From positions 92,567-156,566 of the forward strand of contig NZ_QZVT01000001.1 of assembly GCF_003602275.1 (NCBI RefSeq): a DNA stretch of 64,000 nucleotides, written 5' to 3'. Both the position numbers and the translations under genes were made by a program. Below, piece by piece: positions 24,480 through 33,509 of this stretch (the stretch's first letter is position 1; each line of letters begins with the position of its first letter). The stretch comes from Arthrobacter cheniae (lineage in GTDB: Bacteria; Actinomycetota; Actinomycetes; Actinomycetales; Micrococcaceae). Under the pieces are notes generated by a model. It made no database searches. It worked only from the letters and a program-made list of their open reading frames with translations, and was not told the origin of the DNA.

Positions 24480-25679
24480 ATGGCCACACCCACGCCAACC
24501 CCCGACGACGTCGTCATCGTCGGAGGCGCCCGCACACCCCTCGGACGCCTCAACGGACAGCTCGCATCCTTCACGGCCGTCGAGCTCGGCGCCCTCGCGA
24601 TCACGGCGGCACTGGAACGCTCTGGTGTCGACGCCACAGCCGTCGACGCCGTCATCCTGGGACACGTCGTCCAGGCGGGATGCGGGCAGAATCCGGCCCG
24701 CCAGTCGGCGGTGAAAGCCGGTATCCCCTGGAACGTGCCAGCCGTCACGCTCAACAAGGTGTGCCTCTCCGGCCTCACGGCTGTCATCGATGCCGCCCGC
24801 CTCATCCGCAGCGGCGAGGCGCGCGTCGTGGTCGCCGGAGGCCAGGAGTCGATGACCCGTGGCCCCCACCTCCTCCCGGGCTCACGCCAGGGCTGGAACT
24901 ACGGCTCCATCCAGGCCCTCGACTCCGTGGCCCACGACGGCCTGACCGACGCATTCGACAACGACTCCATGGGTGCCTCCACGGAGCGCGGCAATGTACG
25001 CCTCGAGATCGACCGCACGGCGCAGGACTCCGTCGCCGCAGTGTCCCACCAGCGAGCTGCGGCTGCGACCGACAGCGGCATCCTGGCAGAGGAGATCGTC
25101 CCGGTCACCGTCAGGCAGCGCAAGGGCGACGACGTCATCCTGACCGCCGACGAGGGCATCCGCCCAGCGACGACCGTCGAGTCGCTCGCCAGGCTGCGGC
25201 CGGCCTTCAACCCCGACGGGGCGATCACGGCCGGCAACTCCTCTCCCCTGTCCGACGGCGCAGCGGCCCTTGTTATCACGACCCGCTCCTTCGCGGACGA
25301 GGCAGGGCTGACGGTCCTCGCCGTCGTCGGGAAGCCGGGGCAGGTGGCCGGACCTGACAATACGCTGCACTCGCAGCCCTCAGCCGCCATCCTGCAGGCC
25401 CTCGACCGCGCCGGGTGGAGCACCTCGGACCTCGACTTCATCGAGATCAACGAGGCTTTCGGGTCCGTGGCATGCCAGTCCCTCAAGGATCTCGACTACC
25501 CCCTGGAGCAGTGCAACATCCACGGCGGGGCCATCGCCCTCGGGCACCCCATCGGAGCTTCGGGTGCGCGCCTCGCCCTCCATGCGGCGATGGAACTCGC
25601 GCGACGCGACTCCGGCCGGGCAGCCGTGAGTCTCTGCGGAGGTGGCGGGCAGGGCGAAGCCCTGCTTCTCTGGCGCTGA
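24480..25679 (+). CDS. Acetyl-CoA C-acetyltransferase (thiolase)
   Basis: Thiolases condense or cleave acyl-CoA. The 399-residue protein has the acylated Cys in LNKVCLSGL (about residue 95), NEAFGSVA, the His motif GHPIGASGAR and the C-terminal CGGGGQGEA. These fit a biosynthetic or degradative acetoacetyl-CoA thiolase. It follows idi by 62 bases. A link to isoprenoid supply through mevalonate is tempting, but no other mevalonate gene is in the window. It could equally serve fatty acid or butanoate metabolism. Confidence 0.9.
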   Translation: MATPTPTPDDVVIVGGARTPLGRLNGQLASFTAVELGALAITAALERSGVDATAVDAVILGHVVQAGCGQNPARQSAVKAGIPWNVPAVTLNKVCLSGLTAVIDAARLIRSGEARVVVAGGQESMTRGPHLLPGSRQGWNYGSIQALDSVAHDGLTDAFDNDSMGASTERGNVRLEIDRTAQDSVAAVSHQRAAAATDSGILAEEIVPVTVRQRKGDDVILTADEGIRPATTVESLARLRPAFNPDGAITAGNSSPLSDGAAALVITTRSFADEAGLTVLAVVGKPGQVAGPDNTLHSQPSAAILQALDRAGWSTSDLDFIEINEAFGSVACQSLKDLDYPLEQCNIHGGAIALGHPIGASGARLALHAAMELARRDSGRAAVSLCGGGGQGEALLLWR

Positions 25680-25725
25680 GCACGGCACGGGACGACGCTC
25701 ACCGGCCTCGCCGGCCCCGGAACGA

Positions 25726-25763
25726 CGAAAAAGCCCCGCTTCTCGCGAAGCGGGGCTTTTTCG
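25726..25763. terminator. Bidirectional terminator between thiolase and rplL
   Basis: A perfect 17-bp stem (25726-25742 with 25747-25763) has a TCGC loop and A/T tracts on both flanks. It can stop the thiolase transcript from the left and rplJL from the right. Confidence 0.9.
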
Positions 25764-25808
25764 TACTGCAGCGGCTCCGGCATGCGCCGGGCCGGTGAGC
25801 AGAGGGTG

Positions 25809-26186
25809 TTACTTGAGGGTGACGGTGGCGCCGGCAGCCTCGAGGGACTCCTTGGCCTTCTCTGCGGCTTCCTTGGTGGCGCCTTCGAGGACGGCCTTGG
25901 GAGCGCTGTCGACAACGTCCTTGGCTTCCTTCAGGCCCAGCGAGGTGAGCGCGCGGACTTCCTTGATCACTGCGATCTTCTTCTCGCCGGCAGCCTCGAG
26001 GATGACGTCGAAGGACGTCTGCTCCTCTTCGACAGCGTCGGCTCCGCCACCGGCGGGGCCTGCTACTGCAACGGCAGCGGCGGTGACATCGAAGGTCTCC
26101 TCGAACAACTTCACGAAGTCCGAGAGTTCGATGATGGACAGTTCCTTGAAAGCCTCAATGAGTTCTTCGTTGGTGAGCTTCGCCAT
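25809..26186 (-). CDS. rplL: 50S ribosomal protein L7/L12
   Basis: L7/L12 forms the stalk that recruits translation GTPases. The start [20 protein letters not shown] gives a standard 125 residues, preceded by a Shine-Dalgarno; a longer in-frame start is not needed. An Ala/Gly-rich hinge ([15 protein letters not shown]) joins to the C-terminal domain with [16 protein letters not shown]. It is the last gene of rplJ-rplL. The usual next neighbour rpoB is displaced by the carotenoid block. Confidence 0.98.
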   Translation of the reverse strand: MAKLTNEELIEAFKELSIIELSDFVKLFEETFDVTAAAVAVAGPAGGGADAVEEEQTSFDVILEAAGEKKIAVIKEVRALTSLGLKEAKDVVDSAPKAVLEGATKEAAEKAKESLEAAGATVTLK

Positions 26187-26243
26187 GGGAGGCGTCCTTC
26201 CTTTAGTGGTGCACTGCACCGGAGTGTGTGGATCGAAGGGAAA

Positions 26244-26837
26244 CTAGTTCGCTTCGGGTGCTGCGGCTTCCTCGACGGGAGCCTCCGCGGCAGCTTCTGC
26301 GGGCGCAGCGGCTTCCTCGGCGACGGGAGCGTCAGCGTCGGCTGCAGCGCCGCTTTCTTCCTCGAGCTTGATGCGCAGTGCATCGACCGTGCGGGCCAGG
26401 TAGGACATCGGCGCCTTGAGGACACCTGCCACCCGGGCGAGCTGGAGTTCACGCGACTCGAGGGCCGCCAGGGCGACGACCTCGGTAGCATCGAGGGCCT
26501 TGCCCTCGAAGATTCCGGTCTTGATGACGAGCTTCGGGTTGGCTTTCGCGAAATCCGTGAGGCTCTTTGCAGCAGCTACGGCGTCACCCTTGATGAAGGC
26601 AATCGCGGTGGGTCCGGACAGCTGGCCCTCGAACGCGTCGATGCCTGCTTCCTTAGCCGCGATGCCCGTCAGGGTGTTCTTGACGACGGAGAACTTGGTG
26701 TCCGCGCCAAGGGCACGGCGGAGTTCCTTCAGCTGAGCAACAGTGAGCCCGCGGTATTCGGTCAGGACAGCAGCGGTGGAATCCTTGAAATCGGTAGTGA
26801 TCTCGTCCACTGCAGAAACCTTTGTTGGCGTTGCCAT
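26244..26837 (-). CDS. rplJ: 50S ribosomal protein L10
   Basis: L10 is the base of the L7/L12 stalk. The 197-residue protein has the family core (YRGLTVAQLKELRRALGADT, then FVV-type strands). After about residue 165 there is an Ala/Glu-rich tail (APVAEEAAAPAEAAAEAPVE) that makes it longer than the usual ~165-175 residues. It lies 57 bases upstream of rplL. The leader contains an attenuator-like hairpin. Confidence 0.97.
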   Translation of the reverse strand: MATPTKVSAVDEITTDFKDSTAAVLTEYRGLTVAQLKELRRALGADTKFSVVKNTLTGIAAKEAGIDAFEGQLSGPTAIAFIKGDAVAAAKSLTDFAKANPKLVIKTGIFEGKALDATEVVALAALESRELQLARVAGVLKAPMSYLARTVDALRIKLEEESGAAADADAPVAEEAAAPAEAAAEAPVEEAAAPEAN

Positions 26838-26887
26838 AACCCTCCTTCCGGGGGAATATGCGCCGGCTTCCCAGCTCCAATAAAAAC

Positions 26888-26909
26888 GCCCCGCGCAGAT
26901 GCACGGGGC
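26888..26909 (-). promoter_or_regulatory. Terminator-like attenuator in the rplJ leader (L10 leader)
   Basis: On the minus strand a 9-bp stem with one G-U pair (GCCCCGTGC with GCGCGGGGC) closes a 4-base loop. It is followed at once by GTTTTTATT, about 50 bases before the rplJ start. This is a terminator placed inside the leader. Known ribosomal L10 leaders are autoregulated by L10-(L12)n, so an attenuation role is inferred. Confidence 0.65.
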
Positions 26910-27065
26910 TTTGCTTTCGTGGCACGAGCCAGGAAAGAGGAGCTTCGTTCACCTGCGTAGGCCGTCCCTTACGGGAGCTTTCGGATCCATATCCTTCTTC
27001 GCTACCGCACACGGATGCGCTTCGACGAAGTGGAGGTGGACCGACCGACGGTCTTTGGTAGTTAA

Positions 27066-27094
27066 AGCGTACGTGACAGCAGGAGCCGCACCAA
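27066..27094 (-). promoter_or_regulatory. Putative rplJ-rplL promoter
   Basis: On the minus strand TTGGTG (-35, 27089-27094) and TACGCT (-10, 27066-27071) have a 17-base spacer. They lie just downstream of the GNAT stop codon. The resulting leader to the rplJ start is about 220 bases and includes the attenuator hairpin. Confidence 0.5.
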
Positions 27095-27101
27095 ATCGGC
27101 C

Positions 27102-28199
27102 CTAGGCCAGTACCTTCTGCCAGCCTGCGGTGTGGCCGGCGGGACGGAAGCCCAGGGCGATGTTCACGTTCAACATGAACGAGTTCTCCTCCGCGTTCCA
27201 GGTGTAGATGCGTTCCGCGGACGGCCATGCGTCGAGCACACGTCCGAGGTTCGCAGCCTTCAGCCACATGCCGAGCCGGTGTCCGCGGTGCTCTTCGAGG
27301 ACCAGGGTGTCCTCCTGGTACACCACGGCCGGCCAGGAGGCGGACCACTGGAGGATGGTGTGCCCGACCAGTCGGCCGCTCGCCCGGTGCCGTACGGCGC
27401 AGACGAGCTTCGAAGCGCCGGCGGCCAGGGACCGGTCCTCCTCCCGCCGGATCCGGTCGGAGTCCCACGCCTCCTCCTCCTGTGCGAATCCGCCGAGGGG
27501 AGGATCCGTGCTCATCCTCCGGCGCAGGAGCGAATAGTCGTCGACGAGATCCGCCGGACAGTGGTCGGTCCAGGCCAGGAGCTCGTAGTTCCCCGATCCC
27601 ACGGCACGCGCCCCGCGTTCCTGCCGCCCCACTCCGTCCAGCACTGCCGGTGCGGGCGTGAGGTGGAGGACACTCAGTCGATCCACCTGTACGAGCTCGA
27701 AGCCCGAGCGCAGGGCGAGGACGGCCGACGGCTCGGAGGCAGGGAACGAGCCGGCGCCGGTCGGCGGCACGAGGACCGGGCCGGTCGGCTCCCCGCCCTG
27801 CACGGGTGCGTCGCTCCACGCCATGATGACGGTGCGCCCCCTGGACGCCACCTGCCGCTCCGCGAAGGCGAGGAGCGCGGTGGCGATCCCCCTCCGCCGG
27901 TGGGAGGGAAGGACCTCGAGCCGCACGGAGACCGTCTGCAGGTTGTCCCGAAGGGGGAACTTCAGCCGGGCGTTCGCCACGATGCGCCCGCCGTCCCGCG
28001 CGACGCCCAGGACGAACCCGCGGTCCGCTGTCGCCTGGTCCCGGGCGAACCGCTCGGGCAGGTCCATGCCGTGGTCGTCATGGCCCCACACCCCGCGCTC
28101 GACGGCGTCACTCACGCCGGCGCTCTGCGCGAAGTCGTAGGACTCCTCCCCGCAGAGGGACGTGGGAACGTGGAGCAGGCCGATGCTGAAGGTGTCCAT
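27102..28199 (-). CDS. GNAT family N-acetyltransferase (two-domain)
   Basis: The 365-residue protein has an N-terminal GNAT fold with the acetyl-CoA loop LEVLPSHRRRGIATALLAFA. A second acetyltransferase-like half follows, with TLVLEEHRGHRLGMWLKAAN and a C-terminal YTWNAEENSFMLNVNIALGF. Such tandem GNAT proteins are widespread in actinobacteria; the substrate is unknown. It splits rplKA from rplJL. A -35/-10 pair places the -10 exactly 6 bases before its ATG, suggesting a leaderless transcript. Confidence 0.85.
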   Translation of the reverse strand: MDTFSIGLLHVPTSLCGEESYDFAQSAGVSDAVERGVWGHDDHGMDLPERFARDQATADRGFVLGVARDGGRIVANARLKFPLRDNLQTVSVRLEVLPSHRRRGIATALLAFAERQVASRGRTVIMAWSDAPVQGGEPTGPVLVPPTGAGSFPASEPSAVLALRSGFELVQVDRLSVLHLTPAPAVLDGVGRQERGARAVGSGNYELLAWTDHCPADLVDDYSLLRRRMSTDPPLGGFAQEEEAWDSDRIRREEDRSLAAGASKLVCAVRHRASGRLVGHTILQWSASWPAVVYQEDTLVLEEHRGHRLGMWLKAANLGRVLDAWPSAERIYTWNAEENSFMLNVNIALGFRPAGHTAGWQKVLA

Positions 28200-28205
28200 G
28201 CCCCG

Positions 28206-28238
28206 AGCTTAGCCTCACTGATTGGCAGACCTCAATCA
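28206..28238 (-). promoter_or_regulatory. Leaderless promoter and inverted repeat upstream of the GNAT gene
   Basis: On the minus strand TTGAGG (28230-28235) and TAAGCT (28206-28211) are 18 bases apart, and the -10 ends 6 bases before the ATG. A perfect inverted repeat TGATTG-N8-CAATCA (28219-28238) overlaps the -35, so it could be an operator. Confidence 0.5.
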
Positions 28239-28256
28239 CTGAGGGCCACGGAGCAC

Positions 28257-28292
28257 GAAAAAGCCCCGCAGCAGGCGCTGCGGGGCTTTTCG
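28257..28292 (-). terminator. Terminator after rplK-rplA
   Basis: A 14-bp stem (28259-28272 with 28277-28290) has a 4-base loop and A/T tracts on both sides. It begins about 10 bases after the rplA stop and precedes the GNAT promoter. By sequence it could act in both directions. Confidence 0.85.
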
Positions 28293-28301
28293 AAGGTCGA
28301 C

Positions 28302-29006
28302 CTAGACGGCGAAGACCTTGGTGACGTTCGGGTCGACGGAGATGCCGGGACCGAAGGTGGTCGAGACCGTCGCCTTCTGGATGTACCGGCCCTTCGAAGC
28401 CGAAGGCTTCAGGCGGAGGATCTCCTCGAGTGCGGCAGCGTAGTTCTCGCCCAGCTTCTGCTCGTCGAAGGAAACCTTGCCGATGATGAAGTGGAGGTTC
28501 GAGTGCTTGTCGACGCGGAAGTCGATCTTGCCGCCCTTGATGTCGGTGACAGCTTTGGCGACGTCCGCCGTGACCGTTCCGGTCTTCGGGTTCGGCATCA
28601 GGTTGCGGGGGCCGAGGATCTTTCCGAGGCGTCCCACCTTGCCCATGAGGTCAGGGGTTGCAACCGCTGCGTCGAAGTCGGTCCAGCCGCCGGAGACCTT
28701 CTCGATCATGTCGTCGGAACCGACGAAGTCGGCGCCGGCAGCGATGGCTGCCTCTGCCTTCTCGCCCGTTGCGAACACCAGGACGCGGGCGGTCTTGCCC
28801 GTGCCGTGGGGGAGGTTCACGGTGCCGCGGACCATCTGGTCCGCCTTGCGGGGGTCCACTCCGAGACGGAAGGACACCTCGACCGTGGCGTCGAACGTCG
28901 ACGGGTTGGTCTCCTTGGCGAGGACTACCGCTTCGAAGGGGGCGTACTGCTTGTCCGCCTCGATCTTCGCGGCAGCTCCCCTATATGCTTTGCTGCGCTG
29001 TGCCAT
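28302..29006 (-). CDS. rplA: 50S ribosomal protein L1
   Basis: L1 forms the mobile E-site stalk and in many bacteria represses its own rplKA mRNA. The start [20 protein letters not shown] gives 234 residues, the standard length. An upstream in-frame ATG adds non-conserved sequence. Family signatures [20 protein letters not shown] and [11 protein letters not shown] are present. It lies 147 bases after rplK. Confidence 0.98.
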   Translation of the reverse strand: MAQRSKAYRGAAAKIEADKQYAPFEAVVLAKETNPSTFDATVEVSFRLGVDPRKADQMVRGTVNLPHGTGKTARVLVFATGEKAEAAIAAGADFVGSDDMIEKVSGGWTDFDAAVATPDLMGKVGRLGKILGPRNLMPNPKTGTVTADVAKAVTDIKGGKIDFRVDKHSNLHFIIGKVSFDEQKLGENYAAALEEILRLKPSASKGRYIQKATVSTTFGPGISVDPNVTKVFAV

Positions 29007-29153
29007 CTGCTTGTTCTCCTTATGCAGTCGTGGTCGTCGGACCGCGCTGGGCCCTGCCACTCACGAGCGTTCCGCACTGGGCGGCGCCGTCGTGCTGTGA
29101 ATTGGTGGTGTGCCTTCTACGGCGATGCCGTATGGGGCGGGTGGTGGGGGCTG

Positions 29154-29585
29154 TCAGCCCTCGACCGTGATGCCCATCGAGCGGGCGGTGCCGGCGATGA
29201 TCTTCGCGGCAGCCTGGACGTCATTGGCGTTGAGGTCTTCCATCTTCATGGTGGCGATCTCTTCGACCTGGGCGTTCGTCAGCTTCGCGACCTTGACGGT
29301 GTGCGGGGTACCGGATCCCTTGGCGACGCCGGCTGCCTTCTTGATCAGCTCGGCTGCGGGCGGGGTCTTGGTGATGAAGGTGAACGAGCGGTCCTCGTAC
29401 ACCGTGATCTCCACGGGGATGACGTTTCCGCGCTGGGACTCCGTGGCGGCGTTGTATGCCTTGCAGAATTCCATGATGTTGACACCGTGCTGGCCAAGCG
29501 CGGGACCGATGGGAGGAGCCGGGTTGGCGGCGCCTGCATTGATCTGCAGCTTGATGAGGCCGGTGACCTTTTTCTTGGGGGCCAT
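29154..29585 (-). CDS. rplK: 50S ribosomal protein L11
   Basis: L11 binds the GTPase-associated centre of 23S rRNA and is needed for stringent-factor activation. The 143-residue protein starts [20 protein letters not shown] and has the proline-rich [20 protein letters not shown] segment, which is the thiopeptide-antibiotic contact zone. An upstream in-frame ATG would add seven residues without support. Confidence 0.98.
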
Positions 29586-29643
29586 GAAAGGGTCCTTCTC
29601 TTGCATTGCGTTCCCGCGGGACAGGAGCGTCCTGCGGGGTGGT

Positions 29644-29693
29644 GGCCATCATGGCGTGATGGCCTGACGACGACCCCGGCGAAGCACGCCGGG
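29644..29693 (-). other. Twin hairpins in the nusG-rplK spacer
   Basis: Two perfect hairpins lie side by side: an 8-bp stem (29644-29651 with 29657-29664) and a 7-bp stem (29675-29681 with 29687-29693), each with a 5-base loop. They lie between the nusG stop and the rplK start. This may be an L11 or L1 leader, or an mRNA processing element. Confidence 0.45.
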
Positions 29694-29706
29694 AGGCGTC
29701 GAAGCT

Positions 29707-30621
29707 TTACTGGATCTTGGTGACCTGGCTGTACGAGAGGGTGACCGGAGTCTCGCGCTCGAAGATCGACACGAGCACGACGAGCTGCTGCGACTCGTGC
29801 TTGATCTCGGAGATCGATGCCGGGAGGGTCTCGAAGGGCCCTTCGTTGACGGTGACCGACTCGCCGATCTCGAAATTGACCGTGGCGGGGGTGAACTGCG
29901 GCTGGATGGGCTTGCCCGACGCGGCGTCCGTGTGCACGATGGTGTGCTCCAGCATCGAGAACACCTCGGACAGGCTCAGCGGCACCGGGTTGTGGGCGTT
30001 GCCCACGAAGCCCGTGACGCCGGGGGTGTGGCGGACCGCACCCCAGGACTCATCGCTGAGTTCCATGCGGACGAGCACGTAGCCGGGGATGCGGACGCGG
30101 TTGACGATCTTACGCGTCGTGTTCTTGATCTCCACAACCTCTTCCATCGGCACCTGGATCTCGAAGATGTAATCTTCCATGTCCAGCGTCTGGATGCGGG
30201 TCTCGAGGTTGGCCTTCACGCGGTTCTCGTAGCCTGCGTAGGAGTGGATGACATACCAGTCACCCTCCTGACGGCGGAGCCTTGCCTTGAACGCCTCGAC
30301 AGGGTCCTCCGCGGGAGCTTCCTCGCCGTCCGCTGCATCGGTACCGTCGGTCGCATCGACCTCGTCGGACCCGGATGCAGCAGCTTCATCGACGGCGTCC
30401 GTGGCGGTGGCCTCGATCTCGTCGGTTGCGGCGTCGTCGGCGTCGGCGTCGTCTGCGAGGAGTCCGTCCTCGCCCGCGACGTCGGTATCGGCGGGGTACG
30501 TGTCGGAACCGTCAGCAGGCACGTCGAGGTCGGAGGCTTCTACCTCAGCCTCCGTCCCGTACTCCTCGTTCTCCAGACCATCTTCGGGAGTGATCTGCCG
30601 TTCGAGTTCTTGCTCGGACAC
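29707..30621 (-). CDS. nusG: Transcription termination/antitermination factor NusG
   Basis: NusG binds RNA polymerase through its NGN domain and links it to Rho or ribosomes through the KOW domain. The 304-residue protein has an acidic, low-complexity N-terminal extension of about 110 residues ([20 protein letters not shown]). The NGN domain follows ([20 protein letters not shown] through [20 protein letters not shown]), then a KOW domain from about residue 250. E. coli NusG is 181 residues; such acidic extensions are common in actinobacteria. Confidence 0.97.
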   Translation of the reverse strand: MSEQELERQITPEDGLENEEYGTEAEVEASDLDVPADGSDTYPADTDVAGEDGLLADDADADDAATDEIEATATDAVDEAAASGSDEVDATDGTDAADGEEAPAEDPVEAFKARLRRQEGDWYVIHSYAGYENRVKANLETRIQTLDMEDYIFEIQVPMEEVVEIKNTTRKIVNRVRIPGYVLVRMELSDESWGAVRHTPGVTGFVGNAHNPVPLSLSEVFSMLEHTIVHTDAASGKPIQPQFTPATVNFEIGESVTVNEGPFETLPASISEIKHESQQLVVLVSIFERETPVTLSYSQVTKIQ

Positions 30622-30724
30622 CTAGCCGCCTGCTTTCTGACATTTTTCACAAGGTCTTGCTTGCCTGTACTGAACCCGACACCTCGACAGCGGAGCCGGA
30701 CCGTGAATTCCTGCGGGACCAGGG

Positions 30725-30982
30725 TCAGCTGTCGCCGAAGACCCATACCGCGCCGGCCCCGAACAGGAGGTCCAGGGCGGTCACGAGGAGCATCATGATG
30801 ACCACGAAGATGAGGACGGTGATGGTGAATCGAACCAGTTCCCGACGGGTGGGCGTGACGACCTTCCCCAGCTCCGCGAAGACCTGGCGGATGAACAGCA
30901 TGATGCGTCCGAAGAGCCCGCGTCGGGGAGCCTTGTTCTCGGGCGGGCTTCCCTTGGAGCTGCTCGCAGCCGTATCGGTCAC
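30725..30982 (-). CDS. secE: Preprotein translocase subunit SecE
   Basis: SecE clamps SecY in the translocon. The product is about 85 residues. A GTG start at 30982 is preferred because TGAGG lies about 6 bases upstream; ATG or TTG starts 12-15 bases earlier are possible. The conserved amphipathic segment FIRQVFAELGKVVTPTRREL is followed by one membrane span (FTITVLIFVVIMMLLVTALD). Gene order tRNA-Trp-secE-nusG-rplK is the classical actinobacterial arrangement. Confidence 0.94.
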   Translation of the reverse strand: MTDTAASSSKGSPPENKAPRRGLFGRIMLFIRQVFAELGKVVTPTRRELVRFTITVLIFVVIMMLLVTALDLLFGAGAVWVFGDS

Positions 30983-31135
30983 CGTCAACCTCATCAATCT
31001 CTGTGGTGTCCCAGCCGGACCACCAGTGGCGCCCCCAGCTGATCATGTTTACCGCCGCGCGGGGCCTGTGCCTGCGCCGGGGCTTCGTGATCTTCTTCTG
31101 CCGTGCTTTCGCCATACATCCGCGAAGGCCACGCG

Positions 31136-31208
31136 CAGGGCAGACAGGACTCGAACCTGCAACCTGCGGTTTTGGAGACCGCTGCGCTACCAATTGCGCC
31201 ACTACCCT
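31136..31208 (-). tRNA. trpT: tRNA-Trp (anticodon CCA)
   Basis: A full cloverleaf folds on the minus strand. The 7-bp acceptor stem pairs AGGGTAG with CTGCCCT (one G-U) and the D-arm has GCGC stems. The anticodon arm is GCGGT-CTCCAAA-ACCGC with anticodon CCA, and the T-arm carries TTCGAGT. The discriminator base is G, as expected for tRNA-Trp. The CCA end is not encoded. Confidence 0.95.
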
Positions 31209-31290
31209 TTGGTTTTGAACCACTACTGCATCCACTCCGGCCGACCCGGGGAGGGCACGAACCATCATGGTGTTTCAACACCGAGAAATA

Positions 31291-31320
31291 AGTCTACGCA
31301 ATGACCGCCGGAACGTCGAA
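31291..31320 (-). promoter_or_regulatory. Putative tRNA-Trp promoter
   Basis: On the minus strand TTCGAC and TAGACT are separated by 18 bases, upstream of tRNA-Trp and possibly serving secE-nusG too. The -10 lies within GTAGACTT, identical to the tuf and rpsL upstream motifs. Confidence 0.45.
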
Positions 31321-31477
31321 CCGGACGACGGGCGGCGAACCGTGGGCGGGTCGTCCTCCTGGCCCTTCCGGTGCAGCATCCCGTTCCGTGACGCCGCCGT
31401 CGTTCCGTGATTCGGGTCCGGATGGGAGCCACGGCCTAAGCTGGGAGCAGCCACAGAACCTCACGGAACGGGACCCG

Positions 31478-32713
31478 ATGAACGCGACGACCGACGACTC
31501 CATCCGCGCAGCACTCCCCCGGATCTCCCGGCGGATCGACTCGATCGCGGAATCGGCGACGCTGGCCGTCGACGCCAAGGCGAAGGCCCTGAAGGCCGCC
31601 GGACGGCCCGTCATCGGGTTCGGCGCCGGCGAGCCTGACTTCCCGACGCCGGACTACATCGTCGAGGCGGCGATCGCCGCGGCGCGCCAGCCGAAGTTCC
31701 ACCGCTACTCTCCCGCCGGTGGGCTGCCCGACCTTAAGCAGGCGATCGCGGAGAAGACGCTGCGCGATTCCGGTTACACCGTGGACCCGGCGCAGGTGCT
31801 CGTGACCAACGGAGGCAAGCAGGCCGTATACGAGTCCTTCGCGGCGCTCCTCGATCCGGGGGACGAGGTTCTCGTCCCGACGCCGTTCTGGACCACCTAC
31901 CCCGAGGCCATCCGTCTCGCCGGCGGCGTGCCCGTCGAGGTCTTCGCCGGCCCTGAGCAGGGCTACCTCGTCACCCTCGATCAGCTCGAAGCTGCGCTGA
32001 CCCCCCGCACCAAGGTGCTGCTGTTCGTGTCGCCCTCGAACCCGACGGGCGCGGTGTACGGGGCCGATGCTGTGCGCGCGATCGGGGAATGGGCTGCGGC
32101 GCGCGGGTTGTGGGTCGTGACGGACGAGATCTACGAGCACCTGACGTACGACGGCGTGCCGTTCACCTCCATCGCGACGGCGGCGCCCTCACTCGGGGAC
32201 AAGGTGGTCATCCTCAACGGTGTCGCGAAGACCTACGCGATGACCGGATGGCGCGTGGGCTGGATGATCGGCCCGAAGGACCTCGTGAAGGCTGCGACGA
32301 ACCTGCAGTCCCACGCGACGTCGAACGTGTCCAACGTGCCGCAGATGGCCGCCCTGGCAGCCGTCTCCGGTCCGCTGACGGCTGTCAACGAGATGAAGGT
32401 CGCCTTCGATCGCCGGCGTCGAGCGATGGTGACCGCGCTGAACGAGATCGGCGGCGTCGAATGCCCCACCCCCCATGGCGCCTTCTACGCCTACGCCGAC
32501 GTGCGCGCCCTGCTCGGCCGGACATTCGGGGGCGTCACGCCAACAACCTCCGCGGAACTCGCGACGCTGATCCTCGAGAAGGTCGAGGTCGCCGTCGTTC
32601 CCGGTGAGGCCTTCGGTCCCAGCGGCTACCTGCGGCTCTCCTACGCGCTCGGCGACGAGGACCTCGCCGTCGGTGTGGGACGCCTGCAGGAGTTCCTCGC
32701 CTCCCCGCGGTAG
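31478..32713 (+). CDS. aspC: Aspartate/aromatic aminotransferase (PLP class I/II)
   Basis: This enzyme transfers amino groups between amino acids and 2-oxo acids with PLP in the cytosol. The 411-residue protein starts [20 protein letters not shown]. It has [13 protein letters not shown], the substrate loop [10 protein letters not shown], the Schiff-base lysine in [18 protein letters not shown] and the carboxylate-binding Arg in GYLRLSYA. It matches the aminotransferase found next to tRNA-Trp and secE in many actinobacteria. A TAAGCT -10 lies at 31437-31442. Confidence 0.92.
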   Translation: MNATTDDSIRAALPRISRRIDSIAESATLAVDAKAKALKAAGRPVIGFGAGEPDFPTPDYIVEAAIAAARQPKFHRYSPAGGLPDLKQAIAEKTLRDSGYTVDPAQVLVTNGGKQAVYESFAALLDPGDEVLVPTPFWTTYPEAIRLAGGVPVEVFAGPEQGYLVTLDQLEAALTPRTKVLLFVSPSNPTGAVYGADAVRAIGEWAAARGLWVVTDEIYEHLTYDGVPFTSIATAAPSLGDKVVILNGVAKTYAMTGWRVGWMIGPKDLVKAATNLQSHATSNVSNVPQMAALAAVSGPLTAVNEMKVAFDRRRRAMVTALNEIGGVECPTPHGAFYAYADVRALLGRTFGGVTPTTSAELATLILEKVEVAVVPGEAFGPSGYLRLSYALGDEDLAVGVGRLQEFLASPR

Positions 32714-32735
32714 ACCTGCACGCCTGCCCGCGGCG

Positions 32736-33416
32736 TCAGAGGAGTTTGCGCTCCGTCGCCCAGCGGGTGAGTTCGTGGCGCGAGGACAGCTGCAGCTTCC
32801 GAAGCACCGCTGACACGTGCGTCTCGATGGTCTTCACGGAGATGAAGAGCTCCTTCGCCGTCTCCTTGTAGCTGTACCCGCGTGCGATCAGGCGCATGAC
32901 CTCCAGCTCGCGTGCCGAGAGGCGGTCGAGCTCGTCATCGACCGCGACCGCGGCGGTTCCGAAGGCGTCGAGGACGAATCCGGCGAGACGCGGGGAGAAG
33001 ACGGCGTCACCGGATGCGATGCGTCGGACGGCGTCCGTGATCTCGGGGCCGGAGATGGTCTTGGTGACATAGCCGCGCGCTCCTGCTCGAATGACGGCGA
33101 CGACGTCCTCGGCCGAGTCGGAGACGCTCAGTGCCAGGAAGCGGGACCGTGTCCCGCGCCGTGCGCAGCGGTGGATGACCTCGGCTCCGCCGCCACCCAG
33201 GCCTCCGGGCAGGTGAACGTCGAGGAGGACCACGTCGGGCTCCGTCGCACCGATGATCGTCTCCGCCTCCTCGACCGTTGCGGCCTCGCCGAGCACGCGG
33301 ATGACGGGTCCGAGCGCCGCCCTGAGGCCGGAGCGGAAGATGCCGTGGTCGTCGACGATCACCACGGATACCGTCGTCGGCGCCGCCCCGTCCTGCGCTA
33401 CGGTCTCGCTGTCCAC
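32736..33416 (-). CDS. NarL/LuxR-family response regulator
   Basis: The 226-residue regulator has a receiver domain (VVIVDDHGIFRSGLRAAL) with the phosphoacceptor Asp66 in DVVLLDVHLPGG. The C-terminal LuxR-type helix-turn-helix contains LSARELEVMRLIARGYSYKE, followed by VKTIETHVSAVLRKL. It ends 22 bases from the oppositely oriented aspC. It sits downstream of a PspC-fused histidine kinase on the same strand, so they form one two-component system. Probable targets include the divergent PspC genes (inference). Confidence 0.92.
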   Translation of the reverse strand: MDSETVAQDGAAPTTVSVVIVDDHGIFRSGLRAALGPVIRVLGEAATVEEAETIIGATEPDVVLLDVHLPGGLGGGGAEVIHRCARRGTRSRFLALSVSDSAEDVVAVIRAGARGYVTKTISGPEITDAVRRIASGDAVFSPRLAGFVLDAFGTAAVAVDDELDRLSARELEVMRLIARGYSYKETAKELFISVKTIETHVSAVLRKLQLSSRHELTRWATERKLL

Positions 33417-33509
33417 GTGCGTCCTTCTTCCTGGCCTTTCGGCCCCTGTGCCGGTCGTGCTTCCCCCGCGTCCCGCGGCTGGGCGTCGTCGCGCCTGTCT
33501 ACCGCCAGC

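Noticed and set aside
24480-25679. The thiolase and idi as evidence for a mevalonate pathway
   Set aside because: No HMG-CoA synthase, reductase or mevalonate kinase is present in the window, and thiolases have many other roles.
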